A DNA stretch of 64,000 nucleotides. Source: Perognathus longimembris pacificus. Taxonomy: Eukaryota; Chordata; Mammalia; Rodentia; Heteromyidae. How positions within the stretch are numbered: position 1 is the stretch's first letter; each line of letters starts with the position of its first letter. The stretch is taken from positions 125,960,958 through 126,024,957 of the forward strand of contig NC_063161.1 in NCBI RefSeq assembly GCF_023159225.1, written 5' to 3'. The notes beneath the pieces are model-generated. The model was not told where the DNA came from, made no database searches, and saw nothing but the letters and a program-made list of their open reading frames with translations. Positions 1-10,829 of this stretch are shown piece after piece. Position numbers and translations under genes: made by a program.

Positions 1-180
1 TGCCCTAAGAGGCAGGAAAGATGTGCTGCACTGAGCATGTCTTTGCACCTATTGCATATGCTGGAGTCTATTGGACTCCAAGAAGCATAATGTCTTTCTT
101 ATATGATATCTTGAAGCTCTGGTCTGCAGTGAGTTTCTGTGAGGTACTCACTCACTAAAAGAACGATTATTTTATCAGGA

Positions 181-400
181 GGCTAGTGGCTCATGGTTGT
201 AATCCTAGCTATTTAGGAGTCTGAGAGCTGGAGGATTTTTGGTTCAGAGCTAACTTGTGCAAAAGGTCTTTGTGAATTCATCTCCAACTAAAGAAAAATA
301 TACGATAAGAGGAATGGTTCAATGGCTGGCAGAGTGCAAGCCCTGGGCAAGAAAGCTGAGAGCAAAAGGCCTCTGAGTTCATAGCCTAGTATAAAAAAAA
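181..400 (+). mobile_element. B1-Geo composite SINE (old copy)
   Basis: The left half reads like a 7SL/B1 monomer (GGCTCATGGTTGTAATCCTA, then a degraded GAGTCTGAGAG). The right half is a degraded Geo-type monomer ending in CTGAGTTCATAGCC. Divergence is high, so this is an old insertion. A 19-base string (AAAAAAATGATGATGCTTA) occurs at its A-rich end and again about 40 bases downstream. Confidence 0.75.
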
Positions 401-3400
401 TGATGATGCTTACTGCACTTAGACAATAAAGAAAAAAATGATGATGCTTAGATCTATTTTATTAAAGATAAGGTAAAAAAGGAGAGAAATTTCTGGCAGG
501 AAATTATCAGTTGCCTTACCTAGGTTCAGTGATAGGGCTATAAGTTTATCCTACAATTATCTGCTACTTTTCTATTCCTTTTCTGTCAGTTTCCTTCTTC
601 TCTCCATCTCCTCTCAGGTCTAGATTATCCCATAAGAAAAGAAACAACTTCTCCTTGCTCTTTGTATTATGGTGTGATAATCTACAAATGGGCATTGATT
701 TATTGTTCCACAGCTACCTGCTATGAAGTATGTGTTCAGTGACGGTTTCTATAGTGTAGTAATGTTTTTGCGATCTGTTCTTTAGTCCATCATCAGTAAG
801 GAGAATAACACCTGGCAATACCAGATAATGGACTGGTATAGGATAAATGAATAAGTGAATGAACTGAATGTCTGGCATCACAATGACTGCTATATATCTT
901 GCTTTATGTCTCAATTTATTAGGCCTTCTAGCCTACTGGCTTCTGAGGATTTTCCTGATTTCCTCCCTGGAGCTAGAATACTTAGGATCTAACTCAATGT
1001 TTAGTTGTATCCAAGCCTTCATTTTAATATTTTCAATGACATCAGGAGGAGGCTTCCAAAATCAAGCTCTGTCCTTACAGAATCTCACCCACCACATTAA
1101 TAATAATTGCCTTAGCCACAGGATAAAGGTATCAAGGTCAAAGTTCCTATTTATATTATATAAACATACAATACATTTATAGAGTAAAATTTTGAATATT
1201 ATTAGTTGTAGAAATAAACTTCGTTCTTACTTATTGAAAGCACTGGGCAATCAGATTTCTCAAGGAAAGACAGTTGTGCCCTAGGCCCCAGCAACCACCT
1301 GCTGGAAAAAAAAAAGAGCAGCTACTTATAATAAGTAGCTGATGAAGAGATATGAGTATATTATGCTAAGAATATGCTTAAGAAAAAATACTAGCAATAA
1401 ACTTTTAGTGTTGTTTTTCCCAGTTATGTTGCCAGGGTACAATTATAATGATCATTTTCATTAGATAATGGATAAAAGTAGTACACATTTTAAACACTAG
1501 TTTCTTAAAAGTTATTTAGCCAAATGATGCTATGAGTCTCATTTTTTTACACTGGAAAAATAATGGACAAAAATTGAAGGTCTCTCCTAAGGCTAAAAAG
1601 AAAATTATAAAATTTTCTATATCTATTTATGTTACAAATATAATAAAATTTTATGTATAATATTTGTTAGTGAGTATTTATTGCTGCATAAAATAGAGAG
1701 TATATCTTACATATTATTAGAAATCTAGATACAGAAGACATTCATCTATGATTTTGTCAAATCACACCTCAGAAATGTTCCTCTTAAGGTATTTTCCTGA
1801 TTTCATTCCATCTTGTAACAGTTACTCACACAGTATTTTCTAATTAATTTCATCACACATGCAACAGATTTTAGTTAAGTATTATTCTACTTGAAGTGCT
1901 GACAACTTTTCCAAAATATCCTAAAATATTTTTCTGAGAATATTTCAGTAGCATATCTCAAACAACAAAGTCAAAGTCATATTCTGAGAGATGTAGGGAG
2001 TACTGAATGGTTTGCTGGGAATTCAAAGTCTCTTCAAAGGTTTATCTTACACACAAAAAGTACAAGCAGAGTTTGAAACAAATTTCATCACGTGTTCCTA
2101 TGTTGCCTGAATTCTTTCCGTTACAAAGAGTTGAAGTCAATGCTAAACTAATTTAGGCAAAAAAGAGAAACTTGCAAGAAAAGTTTTAAAAGTGAAGAAG
2201 CAACAGAAATGAAGAAAGATATATCTATGAAAGTCTTGAACAACCTCAAGTCTCTTTATCCCTTTGTTTCCTTGTTTATCTAGGCTCAATACCTGTCTCT
2301 GATCCCTGTGAGTCTAATAAACCATCAATCTCTTAAGTCTGCCTACTTATGTAACTACTAGTTCTCATAGCTCACATCTATTTTTATCGTAGAGAAGGTC
2401 ACCTTTTATGTCAGAGTCTGGATGACAAAATTCACAAAACATCATGTTTATTTGCATGGCTTGTGTTAGGTCAGCCACTTAGAGATAAGAATACCAAAAT
2501 ATGGAGCGATGTAGAAGCTCACTCAGAGCCATCTCCAATGACATCATTGGAGAAACAAATCTTCTTCCAACAATGGAAAAAATATTGGTCAGTCAGAGGG
2601 AGGGAACACATAGCAACAGATATTCAACTGCCTAATCAACTAAGAAATGTAGTGATTCCTTAACTATAGGTTAACATTTATGCTCTAAGAAGACATTTTA
2701 TTTTTCCTGAGAATTTTATTTTCCTGTTTAGTACTCCAGGCTATGATATGGGTATGGTGACAGTATTAGTTGAGTTCCAGGTCCCAATACATTGCTAAGT
2801 AAGTTATTATTTACAAGAGGTTTCATTGAGACATGATTGCCCATGCATATTAGCTCAACACACACATGATAAAACATAGTAGGAACTCATCCAGAGATGC
2901 AAAGTGTAAAAACATGCCATAATAAAAGGAAGTGTTTCAATCAAGAAACAAAAGCAGGAGACCTATAAAATGTGGTTACGGAGAAGGGTAGAAAGGCTAT
3001 AGGACACTGACTAGAGAACTCTCTAAGTACCAAGCTGAGAAGCTTACATTTTATTTAAGTTAGGAATTTTACAGTTGGAAAAGGTATGTCCAGATGAATG
3101 TGTGCATTTGTATTGAGAATGACTATCTGGAGTGTATAAGGGCCACTCACGGAGCCAGAAGCCAGAGGCAGAAAATGATGTTATGTCTATTATAAACATT
3201 ACAGATAAAAGGGTGAATTAGTTCTTGATTTAATACATTGGGAAGTTGGCACCAATGTTAACATTGGTAAAATGGGAACAGAGGGAGAGATTAATCCCAG
3301 CCCAAAGTATGCATGACCTTAAATGTGAGCTGCAGGCAAAGACATCATACCAAAAAGTTGGTAATTGGTTAAAGGCTCCTGGTATACTAAAATGAATAAA

Positions 3401-3537
3401 CATTATTCATTTCTCCACAGAAGATATGTCCCAAGATCCCCAGGAGTAGCACAAGGCTGTGACCTCTATACTCCATATTTTTCCACTGGATGAAGGTTAA
3501 TTTATAGGCTGGGCATAGAAAGAGACGAATAATTTCT
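401..3537. other. Unassigned AT-rich stretch
   Basis: I see no gene or clear repeat family in this stretch. Open frames are short (104 codons or fewer), without homology I recognise, and look like chance. The one structure worth noting is a perfect 23-base hairpin palindrome at 1319-1341. Poly-T/poly-A runs are short. Confidence 0.5.
1319..1341. repeat. Perfect 11-bp inverted repeat, 1-nt spacer
   Basis: CAGCTACTTAT at 1319-1329 is followed by a single A and then by its exact reverse complement ATAAGTAGCTG at 1331-1341. It could form a DNA cruciform or RNA hairpin. No function is implied. Confidence 0.85.
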
Positions 3538-3766
3538 AGCTGGATGCTGGTGGCTTACACCTGTAATCATGGCTAATCAGTAGGCTGAGATGTAAGGATC
3601 TCTGTTCAAGGCTAACTCAGGCAGTTAAGTCTGTGAGACTCTAATCTCCAATAAACTACTCAAAACAGCTGGCACTATGGCTCAAGTGGTAAGGCACTAT
3701 ACTTGAGCATAGAGAATCTCAGGGACAGAACTAAGGCCCTAGTTCAAGCACCAGGGCCAGAAAAAT
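3538..3766 (+). mobile_element. B1-Geo composite SINE
   Basis: The left monomer is 7SL/B1-like (GGTGGCTTACACCTGTAATC, then GTAGGCTGAGATGTAAGGATC). A linker resembling CTCCAATAAACTACTC leads into the right Geo monomer, with an A-box-like TGGCTCAAGTGG and a B-box-like AGTTCAAGCACC. The tail is AAAAATAAGG followed by a G run at 3773-3780. Confidence 0.85.
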
Positions 3767-4035
3767 AAGGGTGGGGGGGGAAGACTAATAATTTATCACA
3801 AGTAAAATATTATACTGTAACAAAAGTTATGTGATTGTGAATTTTTCCTCTCTCAAATTTCTTTATTTTATTGAGTACCATAAACATCTCAGCATAATAT
3901 TTTCTTTATTAAGCCAGATTTTTATCTTTTTGCTAAAAGGAAGCATATCTTGATTTGCCTTTGACATGTCTGAAATTGCCAGCATTACCATTCTTGTGCT
4001 GTAAAAAAATAAACATTAAAATCAACATGACTTGA

Positions 4036-4249
4036 GGGCTGGGGATATAGCCTAGTGGCAAGAGTGCCTGCCTCGGATACACGAGGCCCTAGGTTCGATT
4101 CCCCAGCACGACATATGCAGAAAACGGCCAGAAGCGGCGCTGTGGATCAAGTGGCAGAGTGCTAGCCTTGAGCGGGAAGAAGCCAGGGACAGTGCTCAGG
4201 CCCTGAGTCGAAGGCCCAGGACTGGCCAAAAAATAAAAATTAAAAAAAA
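4036..4249 (+). mobile_element. IDL-Geo SINE with intact target duplication
   Basis: The left ID-like monomer begins GGGCTGGGGATATAGCCTAG and carries a pol III B box (GGTTCGATTCC). The right Geo monomer runs from GGCCAGAAGCGGCGC to CCCAGGACTGGCC and ends in an A-rich tail. A perfect 17-bp target-site duplication (AAATCAACATGACTTGA) flanks it at 4018-4034 and 4250-4266. Low divergence and a perfect duplication mark a young insertion. It shares GGGAAGAAGCC and AAGGCCCAGG variants with the copy at 60960. Confidence 0.95.
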
Positions 4250-4317
4250 AAATCAACATGACTTGAACACAATTGTGTGACTCCCTGACTAAATGCCTAA
4301 TGGTAAGTAGTATCTAA

Positions 4318-4339
4318 CCTATGGACCCTGGTCCATAGG
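4318..4339. repeat. Perfect 10-bp inverted repeat, 2-nt spacer
   Basis: CCTATGGACC, then CT, then GGTCCATAGG. It lies about 50 bp after the target duplication of the preceding SINE. No function is inferred. Confidence 0.8.
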
Positions 4340-4544
4340 GATGCTTCATGTCTTAGAGATGGACAAGAAAAATTTGCTATCTCAGCATACGTGTGCCCGT
4401 CCTGCCCCATACAACTTGTGATGTTTAAAACTTATAAGTAATTCTCTACTTGATATTTTTAGACTGTGGTGGGCTGTGCTTGACCAGGTGAAATAGAATC
4501 CAACTGAAATGCAGCATAATGGGATGGTGTGTTTCTCCCCCCGC

Positions 4545-4713
4545 CCTCAAATCCTGAGCACTGTCTCTGGCTTCTTTTTGCTCAAGTTTAGCCCTCTAAC
4601 TCTTGAACCACAGCACTGCTTCTGACTTCTTCTCTTTACATGGTCCTGAAGAATCAAACCCAGGGCTTTGTGTATATTAGGCAAGCACTCTACTGCCAAG
4701 CCATATTCCAGCC
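4545..4713 (-). mobile_element. IDL-Geo SINE, diverged
   Basis: On the minus strand the ID-like monomer starts near 4713 (GGGCTGGAATATGGCTTGG) and the Geo monomer follows toward 4545. The A tail is gone, replaced by an ambiguous C-rich stretch at 4537-4545. Divergence is moderate to high. Confidence 0.85.
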
Positions 4714-4973
4714 CATCTTTTTTTCAGTGTACTTTAAAGAGAGTGAAATAATCCATTTTTTTTTTTTTTTGCTTACAAAAGACAGAATGCACTAAAAAAG
4801 TATAGGATTCAGATACAAATTCTAGTAATTCAGGGGAATTGACTGACATGGCCTAAAGGTCATTATGACAGTATCATATACTACTTCTGGTAGTTGTTCT
4901 TAAATAATAAAAATAAGAGTAAATGTTCAAAGTTCCACAACAAAATCAAGAGTACATAAATGATACCTAGTTA

Positions 4974-4974
4974 T

Positions 4975-5020
<46 letters not shown>

Positions 5021-5021
5021 G
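4974..5021. repeat. Compound microsatellite (TG)n(AG)n
   Basis: About 12 TG units run directly into about 11 AG units. Two frames stay open across it (VCVCV and ERERE runs), which is a trivial effect of the dinucleotide repeats and not a gene. Confidence 0.97.
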
Positions 5022-5064
5022 CATTAAAATCCTCTCTCATTCCACAGTCACTGCAATACACACA

Positions 5065-5080
5065 AGCTACACGTGTAGCT
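5065..5080. repeat. 16-bp perfect palindrome
   Basis: AGCTACACGTGTAGCT is self-complementary with no spacer and contains a CACGTG core (E-box type). A 16-base palindrome can occur by chance in a window this size; no promoter context is visible. Confidence 0.8.
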
Positions 5081-5689
5081 CAATTTTCTGCTCAATGGGA
5101 TCCAACTTGCCTATTTACAATTCACTGGACTTGGTTAAAACTAATAACAATTACTCGACTGATTTGGTTTCCTGATATACCTAGGAACTCTTCCGTAATA
5201 GCCCAGAATTAAGATGTCTTTCAGTTGTGACTTGTAACACTGATCAAGATGAAAGTAGGTCAGCTTACATTTGTCCAGGAAATGATTCTGCTTGTATTCT
5301 GTAAGGTCAAAATATCAAGCTAATCGGTAAAGAAAATCCCTCTAAATGTTAGAAATTATTCCCTGCTCAAATGCAGTGAAAAATTTAAGCTTTCCTTATA
5401 AGACTAGGGAAGGAAATGATCACTTCGGACAATGGTTAAGATTTATTATTAATGCTCATTCTAAATAAGGTAACTGTTTTGACCTCTGTAGATATTTACA
5501 AACATAAGATTCATGACTTTTAGTTTACTAACTTATCAGGTATTTAGAGGTGATGAACATGGGTCAGGCCCTGTACTAAACACTGTGATAAGACAAAATG
5601 ACAATGACTATATTAATAAAATATATTTTTTTTGCATGTCACAACTTGCCAGCAAGTATTCTGAGAATTTTCCATTCATGTACTTATTT

Positions 5690-5850
5690 AAAAATGTTAT
5701 GAGTTATAGAAACTTCTGTTATTTCTATACTTAGTATAGCAAGTACAGTAATTATAGTAGAAATACAAAGAGATTTAAAAATTTGCCTAAGAAAACACAG
5801 CTGAAAGTGTTAAAATAGAGATGTGGGTCCAAATAACCTTGTTTTCTGGC
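5690..5850 (-). mobile_element. MIR-like SINE relic
   Basis: The plus strand carries AAATTTGCCTAAGAAAACAC and then AGCTGAAAGTG, followed by ATGTGGGTCCAAATAACC. This parallels the reverse complement of the MIR core (the conserved segment with CACACAGCTAGTAAGTGGC). It is very diverged, as expected for this ancient family. Confidence 0.5.
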
Positions 5851-7559
5851 TTCTGCATTAAAGGACTAAAAAATAACAAATGACACTGGAGCAGTTAATG
5901 ACAAGTATCAAGAACACAAAGGAAGACACAGTCATCCAGACATGAGAGAATTTGGAAGGAACATCAGGGAAAGTGGCAATTGTAATGTGTCTAAGTACTG
6001 AATGCCTCTGAGCTAGATGATACACCCCCATATAAAGTAGCTAGCATTGTTCATCAAGGTCAGGTATGAGCATCTTCCCATTTATTTCTAGCTCCAAGCT
6101 TTGGACCACTCCCTTCATCCTCTTTCACCCTCTTCCTGAGCCATTAGGTCTAGGTTCCTTTGCTTCTTAGATTCTGCTATGTTCGCTGATTGAATTATTG
6201 CTGTACATTTTTCCTCCCATCATAGACTGAGCATTCTACTTGAGTAGATTCCAAGGTCCTGGGAATGGCCTTTTTTCCCTAAAATTATGTGGACTCTGAG
6301 GAAGCGAAGCTTCAACCGTATCACCCAAATTGGGCTGTTTTTTGCCAGTTAATTTCTGACACAGAAAACAAGACCTATAGGATTCTGTATTTTACATTCA
6401 TATTGCTTCTAATTTTGATAAAGGCTGTTTGCTTTTAAAGCCAGATGCCTAAAACAGTAAGTGCAAAGTCATAATAGTTATAATTCATTGAAAAGAATGT
6501 TTTTATGCATCTTCTGTTTAAACCAGAAGCTAATCAATAGTGTGTTTTTATCAGTCTTCTTCATAATTATGCTTCTGAAAATAGCATACTTTGTTACTTC
6601 ACTATACCTCACTTCAAAGACTGAAATGCTTGGGTGATTCAGGGCCCAAACTTCTGCATTAAGCATCCTAGCTATGGGGATAGGTGAGGTTCAAAGATAT
6701 GAGGTAATTAACCACTGTTTTGCTACAAATTGCTCCCAGATTTTATACAAAAGATGCTTTGTTTTCTCTGTTCAAACCATTTCAGAGCTTAACCAAAAAA
6801 TTGTCCTCAATTTATTGCAATCACAAGGTCGTTATTTCTATGTCACCTCCCCTTCATTTTCAGCTCTAAAGGCAGGAAAAAAAATAAGTCCAAGGAAATA
6901 CATTCTGAAATTAAAAAAAATCATTTAAACTGTAAGGCCTGTGGTTGGACTTGTAATGATTTTCTTTTTTTTCCCTTTATTGCTTTTGAACTGTAGTTTT
7001 CCCTCTACAGAAGCTGAGGTAGGCTTCCTAACAATGCTTCTAGGTTTTTTTTCCTTTCCTTTTAATTTAACAAATCTTACTTTACTAAAATAATTTCATA
7101 CTTAATGATTAGAATATTGATCCCTATGTTTGCCAGCTCTGAAAACACAATCTTTTATGTTTGAGGATGTACATTTTGCTTCAAAATCCTAGTAAGTAGG
7201 AATATAAAATTCAGAGAATATATGAGCTAAACTGAAAAAAAGGAAAAGAAAAATAAATTCATGAGAAATCTTATTTACTGAACACAAAGCTAAAATACAT
7301 CATACTCATCTATCCTACTGGAGAGGCAATGTGTCTACCCGAGTATGGCTCATAATAGACTTACCTTTGAAAAGGTATTTATAACTTTCATGCTACTCAT
7401 CCAATAAATATCTCTGCCAATAATCAACTATAGAGAAAATCCTATGTGAGGCACAGGGGGGTGTACATAGGAAAACAACACAACCTTTTTCTTAAGTACT
7501 TCCAATGGGAAAAAATGTTGTAACATACATACAACATACCATTAGCTACAGGAACAAGG
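5851..7559. other. Unassigned stretch
   Basis: No gene or firmly identifiable repeat. Part of 6200-6260 faintly resembles an L2 3' end. Open frames at 6478-6666 (minus) and 6674-6928 (plus) are short, overlap nothing recognisable and look like chance. Confidence 0.4.
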
Positions 7560-7720
7560 TCCCTTCACCAGACAGTTTGAGTTCAGTCCTCAGCTTTGCA
7601 ACTTTTGAGTTTTCTAAAACTCAATGATCTCAGTAGAAAAAGAGTATCCGGGAGAAGGCCTGTTTGTTGTGAAGGTTATATGAGATGAGGTAACTAATAC
7701 AGCAACTTTCAAGGTGATGA
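7560..7720 (+). mobile_element. MIR-like SINE relic
   Basis: The order of short blocks follows the MIR consensus: GTTTGAGTTCAGTCCTCAGC, then AGTTTTCTAAAACTCAATGA, then TTGTTGTGAAGGTTATATGA and GATGAGGTAACTAATACAGC (consensus: GTTGTGAGGATTAAATGAG). Old and diverged. Confidence 0.6.
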
Positions 7721-9559
7721 AGACATTTTATCTGCCATTGTGAATACTACTGATGACACTACCATACTCCCTGCTCTCATGAAGGTTTGGAGGCGATAAG
7801 ATATGGAAATAAAATGGCTTATGGGAGGGACAGACAATTATGGCATTTTCTTATTTTAGTACGTTCTTCCTCTTAATATCTCTTTTCTTGAAAATCCCAG
7901 GCATCTCAGCCTCCTGAATTTCTGACCATTATCTATTTAACATTTTTAAACATCTCTTATCTACCCTAGGAACCAAGTAGTTCATAAACACTTTACCCTA
8001 AATTCTCCTAGAATGAACTAGATGACAGGGATCTTTGGAAATCACCATAAAAGGATAAACAAGCTCCTGGGCCCTAATCTCTTCTTCTTCAACAACTTAT
8101 ATTTTTATTTTCTTCCACCCCTGTTGGCAGGTTTTCTTAGAAGAGACATGGGGCTCATTCGTAACAGAAGGCTAAGATATTTATAAAAGCAGTGCAAGAA
8201 GTCTTATGTCTAGCTGACCACTTATTCCTCAAGAGTAGGAGATTTGAAATACGTATGTATATATATATATGTATGTGTGACATATATGCATATATATGTA
8301 TGTGTATATTGTCCTGGAACAGTGGAAAAAAAATTCTTAGACTTCCAGCCACCAGAACCCCTTCCATGAATAAGAACTTTGTCTCTTCATGTGTTGAGGA
8401 GGAAATGTGGTTTGATCTCTCTCAATCAATAACTGTCTCCTTTTTACTTGAAGTGGAGCCTCCATTATAGCCTTGCCTGAAAGTTTACACCCACTTTCCT
8501 TAGTTTTATTCTTATTGTCTTTGTGCCAGAAGTTCTCATCTCCCCTATAATTTTTAGCCATAAATTCAATTCTTTCAGGTTTTAATACTAAAAAATCAAT
8601 TTTCTGACTAATGTATTCTATAAACCCTTTATAGTCACTTTTCAAAGAGTTTGGAATGCTTTATTAATTTCCTTACTTTTAATGTGTACACTTTGACACT
8701 TCAATTTGATGCTCTTACATAGCCAGGATAGGAACACACAGGAAAAAAATGTCACATCTGATCAGACTTAGTACACTAGTACTCCAAATGCTGAATATCT
8801 TTCTCCTTTCTCCAAACTTGAAATATTCTTTGTTGTAAGTACAGTTGGACTGAGAAGAGAAATGATAAAACTTTTTACATTAAAAAGTTCATTTTCAATG
8901 TACTTAAGATATAGTAGTCCATGTTGAATTGAAACATCTTTGTCCAACTTCCTAAAGATAATAAAAATGATATAATATTTCATAATTTCCAATTGGAATA
9001 GGAGTGTTACAGTCAAGATATCACAGAAACACTACCAGAACAAAACATATTTCACAGCCACAAACCATTAAGCATAAGAATGAAAACTAATTCATTCTTT
9101 CAAAAAATGTTCCTTACTAATTTTCACACTGAACACATATTTATGCAGGACCTTTTTGTGTATATATCTATATTTTCACCTGGGGTCTAGTAATAAAACC
9201 ATGTATAAGATTTTAAAAGTCCCTATTTTTGATGGAATGCACAATTAATTAGGGGAACATACAAAATCAAACAACTAAAGACATATAATCAAGGATAAAG
9301 ATTACAGAGAGATTGAAAAGTGGGATGGTACCTGGAAGGGACAATGGAGCAAAGAATGTATTGTTAGTTATTTGCTTGATGAGCGAAACTATGCTACAAA
9401 CTTTCTATCTGGACTTCTCTATCTGGATTGGTTTTTATCAAATATCTGCTATTACATCTTGGTATACTTTGGCTGAATGCCATCTTTTCAATGAGGCCTT
9501 CCTAGGTTATCTTATTTAAGTTTACAACCCTTCATTAGCATTCCTAGTCAATTAATGTG
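7721..9559. other. Unassigned AT-rich stretch
   Basis: No gene is recognised. It includes a (TA)/(TATG) microsatellite at 8254-8310. The minus-strand frame at 8337-8645 (102 codons) has no family resemblance I can name and shares its region with a plus-strand frame, so I treat both as chance. Confidence 0.4.
8254..8310. repeat. (TA)n/(TATG)n microsatellite
   Basis: Alternating TA and TATG/TGTA units form an imperfect low-complexity tract. Confidence 0.9.
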
Positions 9560-9695
9560 CTTTGTTCTGTCATTATTGGTGTTGCCTGTAATCTGCTTCA
9601 GATTTATGGCACTTGGAACAATGGTAGGCACATTCATGGTACTCATCACATGTTTTTGAGTAAGTGTTTGAATGAATAAAGGAGCTATGTGAGGG
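9560..9695 (+). mobile_element. L2-like LINE 3' end relic
   Basis: The segment ends in GGCACTTGGAACAATGGTAG and then GAGTAAGTGTTTGAATGAAT. This follows the L2 3'-terminal pattern (a short GGCACATAGTAGG-like block, then TGAATGAATGA). Diverged; MIR ends look similar. Confidence 0.5.
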
Positions 9696-9828
9696 ATTGC
9701 CATGTTTTCAGGTAAAGGAAGGAGGCTCATTACTTGTAGATATCATGAAGAAATACTATCTGGTATGGTTCCAAATAAATTTGTGTAACTGTATTATCTA
9801 AATTAGTGCAAAGTTTCATTTTATTCAG

Positions 9829-9899
9829 TCACTGGTGGCTCAGATCTGTAATCTTAACTATTCAAATCCAGTTTCAAAGTAGCCCAGGCTGAAAAGCCC
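9829..9899 (+). mobile_element. B1-Geo SINE, left-monomer fragment
   Basis: Only the 7SL/B1-like left half is visible (CACTGGTGGCTCAGATCTGT, then AGCCCAGGCTG). An L1-like 3' region follows instead of the expected Geo monomer, so the copy is truncated. Confidence 0.55.
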
Positions 9900-9981
9900 C
9901 CAAGACTGCCTTTGGCATACCCTACATGGTTACTGTATATGATTTTGGTACACTAGATAATGTATATATGCCTAGCTGATC

Positions 9982-10130
9982 TAGGGAAGGGAAAGAAAAA
10001 TGAGGGTAAAACAGATTTCACAAGAAATGTCTTTATTATGTAACTGTACCCCCTTTACACAACACCTTGTCAATAAAATTAATAAAAAATAAATAAATTA
10101 AAAAAATAAACAAACAAACAAAAAAAAAAC
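9982..10130 (+). mobile_element. L1 3' end, older subfamily
   Basis: A purine-rich block (AGGGAAGGGAAAGAAAAATG) precedes TTCACAAGAAATG, CTGTACCCCC and a CAATAAAATTAATAAAAAAT poly(A)-type end. The same order (purine tract, ACAAGAAATG, TAACTGTAACC, AATAAA) ends the better-preserved L1 copies here, so this is read as a diverged L1 3' UTR. Confidence 0.6.
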
Positions 10131-10135
10131 ATCTA

Positions 10136-10320
10136 AGAGCCAGGCACTGGATGGCTCATGCCTGTAACCTAGGTACTCAGAAGGCTGAGATCTGAGGATC
10201 ATGGTTCAAAACCAGGCAGGCAAGAAAGTCCTTGAGATTCTTATCTTCAATTAAATAACAGAAAACTGGAAGTGGAGCTGTACTTTAAAGTGGTAGAGTG
10301 CTAAACTTAAGCACTGTATA
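10136..10320 (+). mobile_element. B1-Geo composite SINE, 3'-degraded
   Basis: Clear 7SL/B1-like left monomer (CCAGGCACTGGATGGCTCAT, then AAGGCTGAGATCTGAGGATC) and the start of the Geo monomer (CTGGAAGTGGAGCTG). The rest of the right half decays after about 10310. It sits directly at the A-rich end of the preceding L1 3' fragment. Confidence 0.85.
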
Positions 10321-10578
10321 TTTCTGTGATTTAAAAGAAATCATTGAATAATAAATTCATAACCAAACCTATAATACAATGACACATGAAAAAGTAGCTT
10401 CTCAGAGAATCTTACAGGGAAAGATGGCCAAAGAAAAGTTCAGGTATTTACAATGCTGAATGTGTACAGTGTAGCTTCAACTTTAGACATACTTTTCTCA
10501 AGTTTCCTCCCTGAAGCTCTTTCTTCTAGTTCCAACTGTTTTCTTCTTCTTTCTTCTTCTTGTTGTTGATGACAGAGT

Positions 10579-10640
<62 letters not shown>
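10579..10640. repeat. (CA)n microsatellite
   Basis: About 30 uninterrupted CA units adjoin the 3' end of the minus-strand IDL-Geo SINE. In SINE orientation the tail is therefore (TG)n. It is probably highly polymorphic. Confidence 0.98.
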
Positions 10641-10825
10641 CCAGTCTTGTGGCTTGGACTCAGAGCCTTAGCATTGTCCCTGGCTTCTTTTTGCTCAAGG
10701 CTACTCTCTACCACTTGAGCTACAGCACCACTTCTGGCTTCTTCTATATGTGGTGCTGAAGAATCAAACCCAGGGCTTCATGTATGCGAGGCAAGCACTT
10801 TACCACTGTGCCATATTCCCAGCCT
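10640..10825 (-). mobile_element. IDL-Geo SINE
   Basis: On the minus strand the ID-like monomer begins near 10825 (AGGCTGGGAATATGGC). The Geo monomer runs to 10640. The A tail has been replaced by, or expanded into, the adjoining dinucleotide repeat. Confidence 0.9.
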
Positions 10826-10829
10826 CGGT

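Noticed and set aside
4039..4110. tRNA-like A and B boxes (and at every other IDL-Geo copy)
   Set aside because: These are internal pol III promoter elements of SINEs derived from tRNA, not tRNA genes: no complete cloverleaf and a SINE body follows.
5065..5080. CACGTG-containing palindrome considered as a promoter E-box
   Set aside because: There is no CpG island, TATA box or transcript evidence nearby, and single short motifs are expected by chance.
4960..5212. Two overlapping frames with VCVCV and ERERE runs
   Set aside because: Trivial translations of a (TG)n(AG)n microsatellite.
8192..8645. Opposed frames of 92 and 102 codons around 8.2-8.6 kb
   Set aside because: They overlap antisense, cross a TA/TATG microsatellite and match no family I know.
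10526..10714. Frame with a long Cys-Val repeat
   Set aside because: Translation of the (CA)n tract and an IDL-Geo SINE.
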